From Monodelphis domestica (taxonomy: Eukaryota > Chordata > Mammalia > Didelphimorphia > Didelphidae), in the NCBI RefSeq assembly GCF_027887165.1, contig NC_077228.1, positions 424,469,207 to 424,533,206 of the forward strand: 64,000 nucleotides of DNA. Reading direction: 5' to 3'. The notes below the pieces were generated by a model. It saw only the letters and a program-made list of their open reading frames with translations. It did not search any database and had not been told where the DNA came from. This document shows positions 35,589 to 47,905 of this stretch, piece by piece. Within the stretch, counting starts at the first letter, position 1, and every line of letters starts with the position of its first letter. Both the position numbers and the translations under genes were made by a program.

Positions 35589-36527
35589 TGTGAGTGCAAA
35601 AATGTGGGTTTTAAGACTTAAATTGCCAAAACTGTAAAGATAATTTTTAGTGTCTTGATTTTAAATAAAAAATAAGTTGTCAACATGGGAAAAATTCCCA
35701 AATATGAAAAAACCCAAGTCAGCTGGGTTTTTATGGAGATTTTAATTAATACAAATGAAGGAATTAAGGGAAGGGAAAGAGACAGAGTAAGAGGAAATAG
35801 TAGGAAAAGGCTAGGGCCTAGGCCAATAGGCCTAGGCCTTTCTCTTTAAGAGAGAAAACTAAGTCAGTCTTTTATCCACTCACCTCAAGATTCTGTCCCA
35901 AGCAAAACTCCAACTAAGTTCAGAGGCCCAGCTACTCCAACTAGTCTGAGATCCAACTCCTGAATTGAGTTCCGAGAGCCAGCTCTGACTCCTGACCTCC
36001 AATTCATCTTCCAAAGCTGACCTACCTTCAGAGGCCTCAAACTCCTTCCTTTTAAAGAAAATTTTCTCTTGTGTCACCTCCCCTAAATTTTCATGTCTAC
36101 CAATCACAGTAGACGCATTTCCTAGGACTGCCCATTCTTAGTTTTCACCACTCTTTAGTTCTCACCTTCTCTGGGTAGATTATATCTTCTGAGTACTTCA
36201 CACCTCTTTGCTAAGCTTGCCCTTTGTAAATTGCTTGACCTTTAAGTGATTAATTTGACCTTCATAGGTATTTAGAACCCTTTTGTATTATATCTAAAAA
36301 TAGACGTAGCTTAAGGTTTTGGTCTCACTATAAGTATGAGTTAAGTACTTTTTCATTGTTCAGTAAGGAGTTTTACAACTTTATCTTCCCCTAAAGTATG
36401 CCTAAGTATGGGTGGAGTAATGTTAAGTTCTCAATACATTCCTGACCAAGTACCTTCATTGTTTAAAATGGAGAATAGCCTTAACCAAATGTTCCAAAGT
36501 AGAGTCTGAGAAATTTTAAGATTCACA
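35589..36527 (-). mobile_element. solo LTR, LTR-B family
   Basis: A 939-bp element on the minus strand, starting TGTGAATC at 36527 and ending CTCACA at 35589. It is flanked by CATG on both sides (35585-35588 and 36528-36531), a 4-bp target duplication. L1 ORF2 sequence continues across the pair of flanks. It shares with 59212-60254 a 'gtgattggtag' block, the 'ggggaggtgacac' block and the 'acttgggt' 3' block (reversed here). The minus-strand 'ctttaaaagg' stretch is TATA-like. No internal region remains, hence solo. Confidence 0.8.
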
Positions 36528-36530
36528 CAT

Positions 36531-37990
36531 GCCAATTAAACTACCAAATAATTATTTTATAGAACTAGAAAAAAATTTTTTAAATTATCTGAAAGTATAA
36601 AAGATCAAGACTATCAAGGGAATTCATGGGGGGGAAGGTAACCTAGCAGTACCAGATCTCAAACTGTACTACAAAACAGTAATCATCAAAACAATCTTGT
36701 ATTGGCTAAGAAATAGAATGGCTGATCAATAGAATAGACCAGCTACACAATATATGGGGCAAATGACCTTTGCAATCTAATATTTGATTAAACCCAAAGG
36801 CCCCATCTTTTTGGATAAGAACTTACTATTTGACAAAAAAAAAAAACTGAATGGAAAATTGTATGGCAGAAACTAGATCTAGACCAACATCTCACCCAAT
36901 ATCAAGATAAGATGAAAATGGGTATACAATTTAGACATAAAAGGTGATACCATAAGTAAGTTAGGGGAACATAGAATAATTTACCTGTCAGATCTATGGA
37001 AAAAGAAAGAATTTATGACCAAACAAGAGACATAAAACATTATCAGATATAAAATAAATAATTTTGATTATATTAAATAAAAAGGTTTTTTTTATAAACA
37101 AAACCAATGTAATCAAGATTAGAAGGAAAACAATGAAGTGGGGAGATTTTATAGTGAATTTCTCTGACAAAGGTCTAATTTTTCAAATTTATAGAGAACT
37201 AAGTCAAATTTATAAGAATACAAGTCATTAGCTAATTGAGAAATGGTCAGAGGATATGAACAAGTAATTTTCAGATGAAGAAATCAAAACTATCAATAAT
37301 TAGAATTTTTAAAGATTTTTTTTAGATTTTAAAGGAAAAAATGTTCTAAATCACTCTTGTTTAGAAAAATGCAAATTAAAACAACTCTGAAGTACCACCT
37401 CACATCTATCATATATGACAATAAAAGAAAGTGGGAAATGTTGGAGGGGATGTGGATACATTGTTGGTGGAGTTGTGAACTAATCCAACCATTTTGGAGG
37501 ACCATTTGGAACTATACCCAAAAGGCTATAAAACTGTATATACTCTTTCATCCTCTGATCCCACTACTAGGTCTGTATCCCAAAGAGATTTTAAAAAAGG
37601 AGAAAGGCCCTAATAGAATAAAAATATTTATCACAGCCCTTTTTGTGGTAGCAAAAAGTTGAAACTGAGGAGTTATCCATCAATTGAATAATGGCTGAAC
37701 AAATTGTGGTATGGATGGTGATGGAATACTATAAGAATTAATGAGTACAATGATTTCAGAAAAAGCTGGAAAGACCTACATGAACTTATGCAGAGCAGAA
37801 TAAGTAGAGCCAGGAGAACATAGTATACAGTTAACAGCAATATTGTATAATGAAAAACTGTGGAAGACTTAGCTACTCTTGGCAATACAATGTTCCAGGA
37901 CATTCTGAAGCACTTATGACAAAGAATGTGAACTGTTGGAGTTGAATGCAGATTAAAGCAGGCAATTTTTCACATTAGTTACTGATTATG
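36531..37990 (+). mobile_element. L1 copy 2, 3' piece (ORF2 end and 3' UTR)
   Basis: Continues copy 2 after the solo LTR. It shows the standard marsupial L1 sequence near the ORF2 end: 'accaacatctcacccaatat', 'agaaatggtcagaggatatg', and 'gatttcagaaaaagctggaa' near 37750. The 101-codon frame at 37357-37662 is the ORF2 C-terminal stretch. The 3' UTR is cut short near 37990. Confidence 0.8.
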
Positions 37991-38044
37991 TTATATATTT
38001 GTTATATATGACAAATTCATATTGTATAATTAAGCAAATGAGCA

Positions 38045-39280
38045 CAATAGGCTAATGTTTTATGAACCCCAAGATCCCAGCAATTCAGGTAAGAATTCAC
38101 TATCTAACAAAAACTGTTAGAAAACTCAAAAACATTCAAACAGAAAATAGGTATAGATTAACATTTCACGCTACATGCCAAGATAAAAGCTTCAAGGAGT
38201 ACATAATTTAGACATAAAGGGTGGCATCATAAATTAACTAGAGAAGCCACAAAGAAGTTACCTGTCAGAATAATGAAGAGGAGAGTTCATGACCAAAGAA
38301 GAGTTAGAAAGGTTTACAGGAGGTAAAATAGAAAATTTCATTATATAAAAATTTTAAAATTATACACAAACAAAACAAATTTAGCTAAAGTTAGAAAATT
38401 GGGGAAAATCTTTGCAGCAAGTTTCTCTTATAAAGATTTCATTTCTAAGATATATAAAAGGATATGAAGGCAAATTTATAAGAATAAAAATCATTCTCTA
38501 ACTGATAAATGAATAAACAATTTTAGAGGAAGAAATTCAAACTATCACCAGTCATATGAAAAATGCTCTAAGTCACTAATAATTAGGGAAATTATAATTA
38601 CAGAAACTTTGAGGTTCTACTTTATACTCATCAGATTGACAAAGATGGCCAAAAAAGGGGAAATGACAAATACTGGAGGGACTAAGGGAAAACAGATACA
38701 TTAATGCACAGTTGATGGAACTGTGAACCAGTCTGGCCATTCTGGAAAGCAATTTGGAACTATGCCCCAAAAGCTATTAAACTCTGCATTCTCTTTGTCC
38801 TAGGAATACCACTATTATTTCTCTACTCCAAAGAGATCAAAGAAAGAAGAAAAGGACCCATATTTACAAAAAATATTTAAAGTAGCTCTTTTTATGGTAG
38901 TAAATAAATGGAAACTATGGTGGGAATTCATTGGCTGGGAAATGACTGAACAAATTATGGTATAAGAATGTGCTAGAATGTAGTTGTTCTATAAAAAATG
39001 ATAAAGGCAGTGATTTCAGAAAAGCCTAGGAAGACATATGAACTGATACAGTGAAGTGAACAGAAGCAGGAGAAAAATTTCTATAACAACAATTTATAAA
39101 GACAAAATCTTTGAAAGACTTAGAAATGCTGATCAACACAATGCCCAAGCACAATTCCAAAAGACGTATGATAAAACATGCTACTTGTCTCTAGATAAAA
39201 AGGCGGTGGACTTATAGTGCAGACTGAGGCTTATGGCTCTTTATTTTTTTAAATGATTGTTAATTGGAAAAAATAAACTT
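38045..39280 (+). mobile_element. L1 fragment, copy 3 (ORF2 end and 3' UTR)
   Basis: A second, older L1 3' part: 'taacatttcacgctacatgc', 'gcaatttggaactatgcccc', 'gtgatttcagaaaagcctag'. The end is near the 'attggaaaaaataaac' tail at 39264-39280, which also opens the left arm of the inverted repeat. Confidence 0.7.
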
Positions 39281-39523
39281 AAAAATTGCTTTGGCAGTGG
39301 GAGGTTAAGTGGCTTGTCTCTGATCACACAGATAATAGGTGTCAGAGGCACAACTTGAATTTAGGTCTTACCTACCCTAAAACCAGCCCTCCAACCATTT
39401 ATGTTGCCTTATTTACTACATAAAATATGACAAACATAATACATGACATAATATAAAATATCATATTATAACAGCAACATAATATAAATGTTTGTGATTC
39501 TAGATGATTACATGACAGAAAAT
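39248..39523 (+). repeat. inverted repeat, left arm (about 280 bp)
   Basis: The reverse complement of 41010-41292 with about 82-85% identity by eye. Shared blocks include 'aaatgattgttaattgg', 'gataataggtgtcagagg', 'gccttatttactaca' and 'taatataaatgtttgt'. It contains a MIR-like block in reverse form followed by an AT-rich part. Confidence 0.8.
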
Positions 39524-39939
39524 ATGAATCAAGGAACATGCCTTTATAGCACACATATGCTTCTTTGTCTTCCACAGAACTAGACAAGCACACCCAATGA
39601 AACTGAACTTCAATTTAGCAGGCTAGTCCCCTATTTCACTAGGTGTGCTTCTCTCCAGGGATATTTTTCTCTTCCACCAATTCTTAGAAAATTCCCTTAA
39701 TGTTTAAGGGTATAGGGTCTTCGGGTCTCTTGTTTACTAAAGGCTAATTAGAAAAATAAGTAGCTACTACATGAAGAGTGGTTTATACCTACCAAAAAAA
39801 AACCTGTCTCAATTCCACATGGGAAATAAAACAAACCTTAACTTTTTTTTTTTTTTAACAAAGGAAGCATATTATTGACTTAAAATCTCAGGATTTTAGA
39901 TTAGAAAGGCACCTTAGAAATCATCTGGTCCAAAAACTC

Positions 39940-40345
39940 CATGGCGTCTAGAGCCATAGAATATTGGTTTAAATCCTATCTTTGACAGACTTGCAACCTG
40001 GGTGACTTCAGGTACTTTTCTTCATCTCTTTAATCCTTATTTTCCTCCCCTATAAACTGAAGGCTTTGGACTGGGTGACTGATGTGGTCCCTTCTAACTA
40101 TTAAGAAGTATAGGGACTTATTCAAGTTCACAAAACTAGTTCATTTTTTCTCCTGGCTGAAATGCCCATCAAGGACTGTAGAGTAGAGAGCCAAGAGATC
40201 CCATTTCTAGTTTCAACTCTGCTTTTTACTAGCTCTGTGACCTTAGGCAGATCTCTCTTTTAGTTTCCTCCTCAGAGATAATAGTACCTGACTACTTATA
40301 GGGTTGTTGTAAGGATAAAATGAGATGAGAAACATGAACTTTTTT
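39940..40345 (+). repeat. two MIR-type SINEs
   Basis: 39945-40110 has 'gactttcaggt'-like core wording and 'cctataaactgaaggctttg'. 40175-40345 has 'actagctctgtgacctta' and 'gggttgttgtaaggataaaa'. Between the inverted-repeat arms. Confidence 0.6.
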
Positions 40346-41009
40346 TTTAAGTATTAGTTTTACACAAATAATTATTTTAAATTATTTATGTAATAAGATT
40401 TTCTGTATTTTGTCCAGACTGATTGATCTTTAGGAGTGAGGGTACTACCAGAATCAAAGTGAGAATTGTAGAAATCCAGATTTCTGAGCAACAGATGAGA
40501 ATAGGAGAGTAGGACATATTAATTCTTTTAAAAATGAATTGATACAATCTAACCTTGTCCTTATCCTCTGGGCGCACAGTTTCTACTGCTATAGGAGGAA
40601 CCTTCCCTACTTAGTGTCCCTTTTAGCTCTGATAAGAGTGGAGACTGCTTTTACTCTAGGACCAATGAAACATTTGGGTCCCCTTTTATATATTTCCTAC
40701 TTTGAAGTAATACTTAAAACACTACAAATTACATAATAGCTGCTAATATGAATTAGTAGATAATCTCTTCTTTCTATTTCATGACACTATTCTCTCTTAG
40801 TTCTCCTCCAAGAAGAACCATGTCTAACCACTGAGGTCCAAGTGTTTCCCAAGAGGTCTCCTTAGACTCTTTCTTCTCTCTTTCTATACTATTACATTTG
40901 GTGATCTCACCATCTTCCATAGTTTTAATTGTCAACTTTATGCAGATGATTCCCAAATTATAATCCAGCCCTTCCTTGACAGGATGTCCTCAACCATCAT
41001 AGTCCAATT
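40346..41009. other. spacer inside the inverted repeat, no gene seen
   Basis: AT-rich text with short chance frames (60-65 codons) and no recognisable domain. Confidence 0.5.
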
Positions 41010-41292
41010 CTGTTATGTGATAATCTAGAATAACAAACATTTATATTATATTGCTATGTTATAATATGCTATTTTATGTCATATATTATATTTATCATAA
41101 TTTTTTGTAGTAAATAAGGCAATGGAAAATGGTTGGAGGACTGGTCTTAGAGTAGACAAGACACAAATTCAAGCACTGCCTCTGACACCTATTATCTATG
41201 TGATCAGAGATAAGCTACTTAATTAACCTCCCATTGCCAAGGCAATTTTAAAATTTATTATCTTTATTTTTTCCAATTAACAATCATTTAAA
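41010..41292 (-). repeat. inverted repeat, right arm (about 280 bp)
   Basis: Partner of 39248-39523, reversed. Homology ends at both edges where the neighbouring sequence becomes unrelated. Confidence 0.8.
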
Positions 41293-41299
41293 AATTAAT

Positions 41300-42160
41300 T
41301 TATCCTTTTATTGCCTCTGTTTCCACTCCTAGAATAAAGCCCTCAGTACATAACTACAAAGTCTGGAAAAATAAGTGATCACATTAGCCATGTCCAAAAA
41401 TGTTTGCCTATCTAACTGCGTTTTAAATTCATTTATTCTCTGTTACAAGGTGAGTGGTTGTTTCATCTTTTTTTTTTACTTATTTTTATCATTTTCTTGA
41501 TTAGAATTCTAAAACTTTCCAAAGGTGTTTTCCTCTATAATGTTATTATAGCATAAACTGTCTTCTTATTTGTTTACTTAATTCTGCAGCAATATATATC
41601 TTCTCAGTTTCCCATGAAATCACCATTTCATAATTTCTTATGGTGCAAAAATATTTTGTTACATTCATGCAGCTCAGTTTGTTAACCATTCTCCAATAGA
41701 AGAATGTGCCCTCCCTGACCTTGGTTTCCAATTTTTGGCAATCACAAAGAGATCAGCTATAAATGTTTTTGGATATAAAGATCCCTGTCTTCTTTCTTTG
41801 ATTTCATTGTGATATAGACATAGTAGTGATATACCTGGATCAAAGTGTATGTGCAGTATGGTAACTTTCTGGGCATAATCCAAATTGCTTTCTAGAATGG
41901 TTAGATCAATTTAAATTTCCATTAACAGAGAATAGACTTCCAAATATTGTCTTTTTCTTCTTTTGCCATCTTTACCAGACTCATAGGTATGAGGTGGAAT
42001 ATAAAATGTGTTTAATTTACATTTATCTAATTATTGGTGATTTAGAGTATTTTTCATATGATTGTTAATGCCTTGGGTTTCTTCCTTTGAAAATTGTTTG
42101 CTCATATACTTTGATCACTTATCTACTGGGGAATGACTTTCCAAACAATTCTTTAAGATT
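41300..42160 (-). mobile_element. L1 fragment, minus strand
   Basis: The plus strand reads as the reverse of a marsupial L1 3' part: 'ccaaattgctttctagaatg', 'atgaggtggaatataaaatg', 'tttagagtatttttcatatg', 'ctactggggaatgactttcc'. Its 3' UTR differs from L1 copies 2 and 3 nearby. The two short minus-strand frames near 41546-41883 are ORF2 remnants. Confidence 0.7.
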
Positions 42161-42695
42161 ATAAATTGCCAAGAAATTATCAATCTCCATCAATGTAAGG
42201 ATTTCAACATCAGGTATACCTTAAAATGACCCAACCATAGTTTTAGTAAACAAGTTGTTGTCATTATTACCATTATATCACGAAATTACTACTAATAATT
42301 TCAAGATATATGTACTTATAGAATAACTCTATGATTTGTCTATCTAGCTACATAGTCTGGACAATAGACATTCTTTATCCACTTTAGTTTTTTTTTTAGA
42401 TCTGATAGACTATGTTTTGCTGTGATAATGGAGCATTTACAATGTTTTAGGATTTGAAGCATTTAGTCAAAATCTTGACAGTAATTGGGAGGATTTGGAA
42501 TATCTTTCTATCCAAAGAGACTCTCTTTTCCATTTGGACAAAGTGCTAGGCTGGGAAGTTAACAAGATGAAGATAACAGGCTGGATTGCCTTTAGGGAAA
42601 TTATGAAGTCCTTAATGACCTTAAGCTTGCTCTTGAAACAAGGGTCTATCTATTTAATGACAATATTGTTCCAGTGATACTGTATGACTACAAGT
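42161..42695. other. no gene seen
   Basis: AT-rich text with one 60-codon frame of no recognisable domain. Confidence 0.45.
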
Positions 42696-42699
42696 GATG

Positions 42700-43060
42700 A
42701 CCATAGGCTTCAAAGAATTAAAGGCTCCTTGGCAGTCATTTGTCAATAAGCCTTTATGGCACAGGAAGCATTGTGCTAAGTCCTAAGGATGTAAAGAGAA
42801 GTAAAAATATGGTCCCTGACTTTGGGGAGCTCACATTCTATTAGGGAAATCAATATACCAAAAATTGTACATAAAAGATATATGCAACATAAATGGAAAG
42901 TAATCTCTGAGGGAATATATTAAGGGGAGAGGAAGAGATATCAGGAAAGGCTTTCTGAAGGAAAGGGGATCCTAATGAATCTTGAAGGAAGCCAAGGTAA
43001 GTAGAGAGAATATTCAAAGGATGGCAGATGACCACTGCAAAGACAGTCAAGAGATGGGAA
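42700..43060 (+). repeat. old mammalian interspersed repeat
   Basis: Typical wording: 'gcattgtgctaagtcctaag', 'ttggggagctcacattctat', 'tcaggaaaggctttctgaag'. A related block is at about 29390-29500. The family is not named with confidence. Confidence 0.5.
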
Positions 43061-43600
43061 GTAGTACTTACCTTTCTCCATAACTTTACTCATTTCTACT
43101 CTGTTTAAGGTATATCTCTATCTCATAGTTCCCAAAAGAAAAGCTAATTAACTGATTAGTAGAAACTGAGAGTTTTCTGAAACCTTGTTTTCTGTGATAT
43201 GTCTACATAGCTGTCAATAGCATACTTGTCCCTAGAATTATGAACTTTATATGTCCTATTTCAAGTTAGAAGGAATAGAATAAGGAGAGACCAAGAACCA
43301 TAGTGACAATTTTTTTGATAATTAAAAGTAAGGAGGACATGAATTGCATAGCATTGGCACTTCATATAGAGGAAGGAAGAGGGGACAAAGACAAACTTTG
43401 CCTGCTTCATGATCTTGCCTCTAAAGATTTTTCTAGTGGCCAAAGTTGAGGTCCAGCTATAGAGAAAGAATATTTGTGAGAGAAAAGATCATAGAATTCT
43501 AGATCCAAATGATCTAAAAATTAAGTTAGATAAAACTCAAGATTTTTAATTAAGGCAGAATCCCTTGCTTCTAATGGAGTAAATGGAGTAAACTTAAATG
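43061..43600. other. no gene seen
   Basis: AT-rich sequence without a domain-bearing frame or clear repeat. Confidence 0.45.
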
Positions 43601-43601
43601 G

Positions 43602-43835
43602 TGAGGTAGCTAGGTGATGCAATGGATAGGGCACTAGGCTTGGAATCAGGAAAACTCATCTTCCTGAGTCCAAATCTGGCCTCAGACACTTGGCAAAACA
43701 CTAAACCCTATTTGTTTCAGTTTCCTCATCTGTAAAATGATCTGGAGAAGAAAATGGCAAACCATTCTAATATCTTTGCCAAGAATACACCAAATAGGGT
43801 CACAAAGACTGGGACATGACTGGAATAATATCAAC
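43602..43835 (+). repeat. MAR1 SINE, full length
   Basis: Head 'gaggtagctaggtgatgcaa', core 'ctcatctgtaaaatgatct', and the characteristic MAR1 3' part 'agaaaatggcaaaccattct' and 'gtcacaaagactgggacatg'. An (AAT)n tract follows at 43875-43912. Confidence 0.9.
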
Positions 43836-43912
43836 CTTATGAAGTATAATGCCATTGATGATATATTGTATCACAATACAATAAATAATAATAATATAAT
43901 AATAATAATACA

Positions 43913-44700
43913 GTAAAATGCCCCCCTTCTTTTGGACCAGTTAAATGATATCTCTATCAATGCAGAATAGGATCTGTTCTATATAATATAGTCTCTTTGA
44001 CACTGAGAAATTAAGCAGCCAGTGTGGCATAGCCAATATGCATTAAGGTCAGGGCTTGAATGAGCCCTGAATGAAGCTCCTCTTCACCCAAGGCCAGTTC
44101 TCTATTATGCCATGAAGTGATATTAGAATAATCAATAAGCTTCTATATGATAGACAAATCCTATTCAAGATTATGAAGCAGATGAAGTTTGTCTTTGTTC
44201 CCTCTTCCTTTCTTGATCTGGAGTGCCAGTGCTGGGCAATTCAGGACCTCATGACTCTTGGCTAATTATCAGTAATTTTTTTACTATGGGTATCAGTTTC
44301 TCTTTATTCTATTCCTCCTCAGACTCCTATTCAGACTAAAAAGCCATGTTTATTGTTGCCTATTCTGACTATTAAAAAAAAAGTATTTCAAGGCACTACC
44401 TTCATAGGGTAGCTATTGATATTATTATTGTTGTTGTTGTTAGGGTTGAATGTTTTTAGGGAATTTAATGTAATAGGCTTTGTAGGGAAATATGTTAATT
44501 GTGCAAGATTTTAAAAGGTTATTATATTTTTAGATCACAGTATTTCTAAAATAATATGTTACACAATGATATAAAATGAATATAAAATGAGAAAATAAAA
44601 TAAAGGAAATAAGATATTTTTACATTAAAGCCTCCACATTGGTGTACTTAGATCTCACACATAAATCTAAATTGTCCTCAGGTTACACATTTCTGTAACC
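43913..44700. other. no gene seen
   Basis: AT-rich; includes a short (TTG)n at about 44424-44442. No repeat or frame is recognised with confidence. Confidence 0.45.
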
Positions 44701-44711
44701 TACCCAGTTCA

Positions 44712-44820
44712 GTATTGTTGTTTGTTGTTGTAGTTGTTGTTGTTCATTCGTTTCAGGCATGCCTGACTCTTCATGACCCCATTTGGGGTTTTCCTGGGAA
44801 AGATACTGGAATGGTTTCAA
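44712..44820 (-). repeat. MAR1 SINE 3' end
   Basis: Reverse form of the MAR1 tail ('gcctgactcttcatgacccc', 'gggaaagatactggaatggt') preceded by its (TTG)n end at 44715-44745. Confidence 0.8.
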
Positions 44821-47757
44821 TATTGCTAGGACATGATTAATTCTTATATTTTGAGCCAAGACATCAGTGCTATTGAATGAAAGCCAGAGCTATAGAATTT
44901 ACAGCCACTTAAAAACCACACAAAAAGGAAATATGCCCTAGAAAACCAGAGGCTTTTAAAGGAATTTCTTTAAAATCAAGATTGTCCTTGATTATAGTAG
45001 GAGAGTAAATAAAGTATCAGGCATTGTCATGAAGTTTCATATATTTGATTACTATTCCTTTCATATTTTCAAGATTTGTGAAGGAAGATTATTTCGACTC
45101 AAAATATTGTAACTGGAACAGCCTTATTTAAAAGAAGAAAACAAGACGTTTTACTAGAAAGCAGTTGAGTGAAGACCAACATTAAAAGGCAGTACAAAAT
45201 ACTAGAAAGAAATGAGCCATATCCTCATCAGCATGGAAAAGAGTGGTTATTTAGGTTCACATATGTGGCTATTACTAGATTTAATTTGCTGTTAACTCAT
45301 TACAATAGTAATGAATGAATTGGCACAGTACATTATAAGAACTCATTGTCAGAAATGATTGTTGGCAGTTATATAGGCTTGCAAGGGTTGCAAAGGTCTT
45401 TACATGTAGCATTGCATTTGATTCTTCTAACAGCCTGAAAGATAGGTTCTGCCCATAAACTTTTGGAATAGTGGATGAAAATGGAAAAAAGCTGAAAGCT
45501 GGACTAGTTGAATGAAGACCTGACCTGGAAGTTATCAAATAGACTAGAAGAAATGACATCTTACTAAGGATGACAGCCTGTGCATTGTTTCTTTGACAGT
45601 ACTTGAGGGGTCCAATCTATTTATGGCTTCTCAGGAGTATGCTGGAGCCAGTGTATTCCAGCTTTCCAGCACATTGTTAAAATTTCAGGGTGAATATTTA
45701 CACCTGGAAAATCTTCCTGATTTATTATTTTGTTGATTGTCCCCCACATGAAGCAGGCAAGGGGGATGTTGTTGTGTAGCCTAAAGGGAGGCAGAAGAGA
45801 CATCACTAGCCTCTTCTTCTCTCCTGATTTCTCCAAGGGACACATTGATTCCTGCCAGAAAGGAAAACAAGAGGTTGGGATTGGAAGCCCACTCTGTTGT
45901 CCTCATAGAGAGAGGGCAAAGGGCTCGAATTCTATCTATTTGCTCTCTTCTTCTTCTTAGTCTAAGGGATATGATCAGGTTCAAGCTAACATCTGGTCAT
46001 TGAATCATTTCTGGGAAGGAAGAAAGATCTCAAGCTTTATATACAAGGCTTGGCCCCTTTCCTACCAAATACAGTTCCACAATGAACACTCCTAGCAAAT
46101 AGCTGAGGAAATCCACGTATTCAAATCATAGTGAAACAAATCAAAGAAGGCATACATCAGAAAACATATATCAGATAAAATAGTGAAGGAGCTCTCACAT
46201 CGGGAGGAAGGTAATTCAGCTCATCCTAGAGAGAGTCCTAGATTTCACTCAAGTAGAAAACTTGAAGTATCTGATGAAATAAGCTGGGAAAAGGGACATG
46301 AAGGAGGTTACCAGATCCTCTCATATATTCCCAAAATATTTTCCTTTAGTAACCTGAAATGAGGTTGGCTTCTTCTAGTTTTCCCTCTTGAAGTGGGAAG
46401 TCAGGAGCAGTTTAAGTGACTTGAAGAAGGTCCAAAGAAAAACTAAAGAAAACTGGAGTTCTCCCATTCTGGCTAACTACAACTTGGCCCGCAGTCAGGG
46501 CAGGAGATTCATCTATACCAGCAAGGTCTCTTATCAGCAGGTTTTGGGACTGGGATTACAACCAGATATAAGGAAGTGATGGAGAAAATATTAATAATGC
46601 AAATTAAACCTGAAAATGTGTTGCTTTTATTTGGTTTCCAGAGAACCACTTGAACTTGAATAATACAGCCTGAACTTTAGAGGAAATCTCACTTAACCAT
46701 ACTTACTAGTGTGGGGACAGAGGCACAATTGAATCAGTGAGCCAAGAAAAGATCTAAGGATGAAGAATCTAAGGGGATTGCCTAGAGAAGGAATCAGATC
46801 CTTTCTCAGAATGCCCCAGAGGCCAGAGAGAGATCCATGAGAGTTCTGAGTTTCTGAGTCATCTCCAAAGAAGAGACACTGACTTCTGGGCTAGGAAGAT
46901 CTTTAGGTTTGGGGCTTACTTGCTGAAAGAGACATTGGTTTCCATCCTGAGTGGGATCATTGGTTATGAAATGTGGATGAAGATACATTGATGTATTTAT
47001 TGATAATATTACTAAAGAGATGCATGAAGTTATGCCTTTGTTAATGACTTCAACTGAAACTCACTTAGACCTGGGCAAAGCTTCCTAGAGTAGGAGGGAG
47101 GCTAAGCTGTCATCTCATTGAATACACACCAACCTTTAGACTAATGAGACAAGTATTGACATACAGAAGGGACAGAGCTAGGAGGAAAGAGGCAATCATC
47201 TCTTTGAGAGTCAGAGAGAGCATGACAAATTTCCAGACTATTTGGCATTGGTTGTCACCTTTAATTACTAGGGATGAACACTGGGTTGACATCACTTGGT
47301 CTCAGTTACTGAGGACTGATCTCAGAACCTTCTATATCAAAATAGTTCCAGAAGAGGCACAGATATTGTATATTAAGTGTCTGAAAAATGCTGCCTGTGG
47401 AACTGATAGCAAACATTTTCATTCTTAGAATGTTCATTCATGAGTGGCTGAGATAACTCACTTTGATGTTCTTACGTTTTCTGGTTTCCTTTAGCTTCCC
47501 TGAAAAAATGTCACACTTGTTCACTTTTTATTAATAATGATTTTTGTGATATTTTACTGAGTAGCATAGCTAGATCAAAAGATCACTTTGTCAGTTGTTT
47601 ATAACAAACAACTCTAATTCTAATATCATCACTTCACAAATCCTTGTCTGATGTTCCTTTCCCCTCCTCCACATCAATATTCTGTGACTATCTCCCCAAT
47701 ATCAGTTAACCAGTTACTATTTCCTCAATACAAATTAAATAAGAAACATCAATTTAG
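44821..47757. other. 2.9 kb without recognised gene or repeat
   Basis: No domain-bearing frame is visible. The longest plus-strand frame, 47144-47428 (94 codons), starts at a weak ATG and has no recognisable motif. No SINE or LTR boundary was found. It may be old unique sequence or unrecognised repeat. Confidence 0.4.
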
Positions 47758-47761
47758 TTCT

Positions 47762-47905
47762 TGTGAAGATTGGATTTAGCTATCTCTTGATTGTAACAAT
47801 GAAGGTATTTAGCTCTTCCTTTATTGTGAAGATTAAATTGTAACCTCCTGATTGTAACAATGAAGGTGCTTAGCTCTTCCTTTATTGGGAAAATTGAATT
47901 GTAGT
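47762..47905 (+). repeat. 62-bp tandem repeat in the LTR 5' part
   Basis: Units start at 47762, 47825 and 47886 (periods 63 and 61; the third is partial). Each begins TGTGAAGATT or TGGGAAAATT and contains 'gattgtaacaatgaagg'. Repeats at this place in an LTR (U3) often act as enhancers; whether they do so here is unknown. Confidence 0.8.

Noticed and set aside
47144..47428. A 94-codon plus-strand frame
   Set aside because: No motif, no upstream signals and surrounded by noncoding text.
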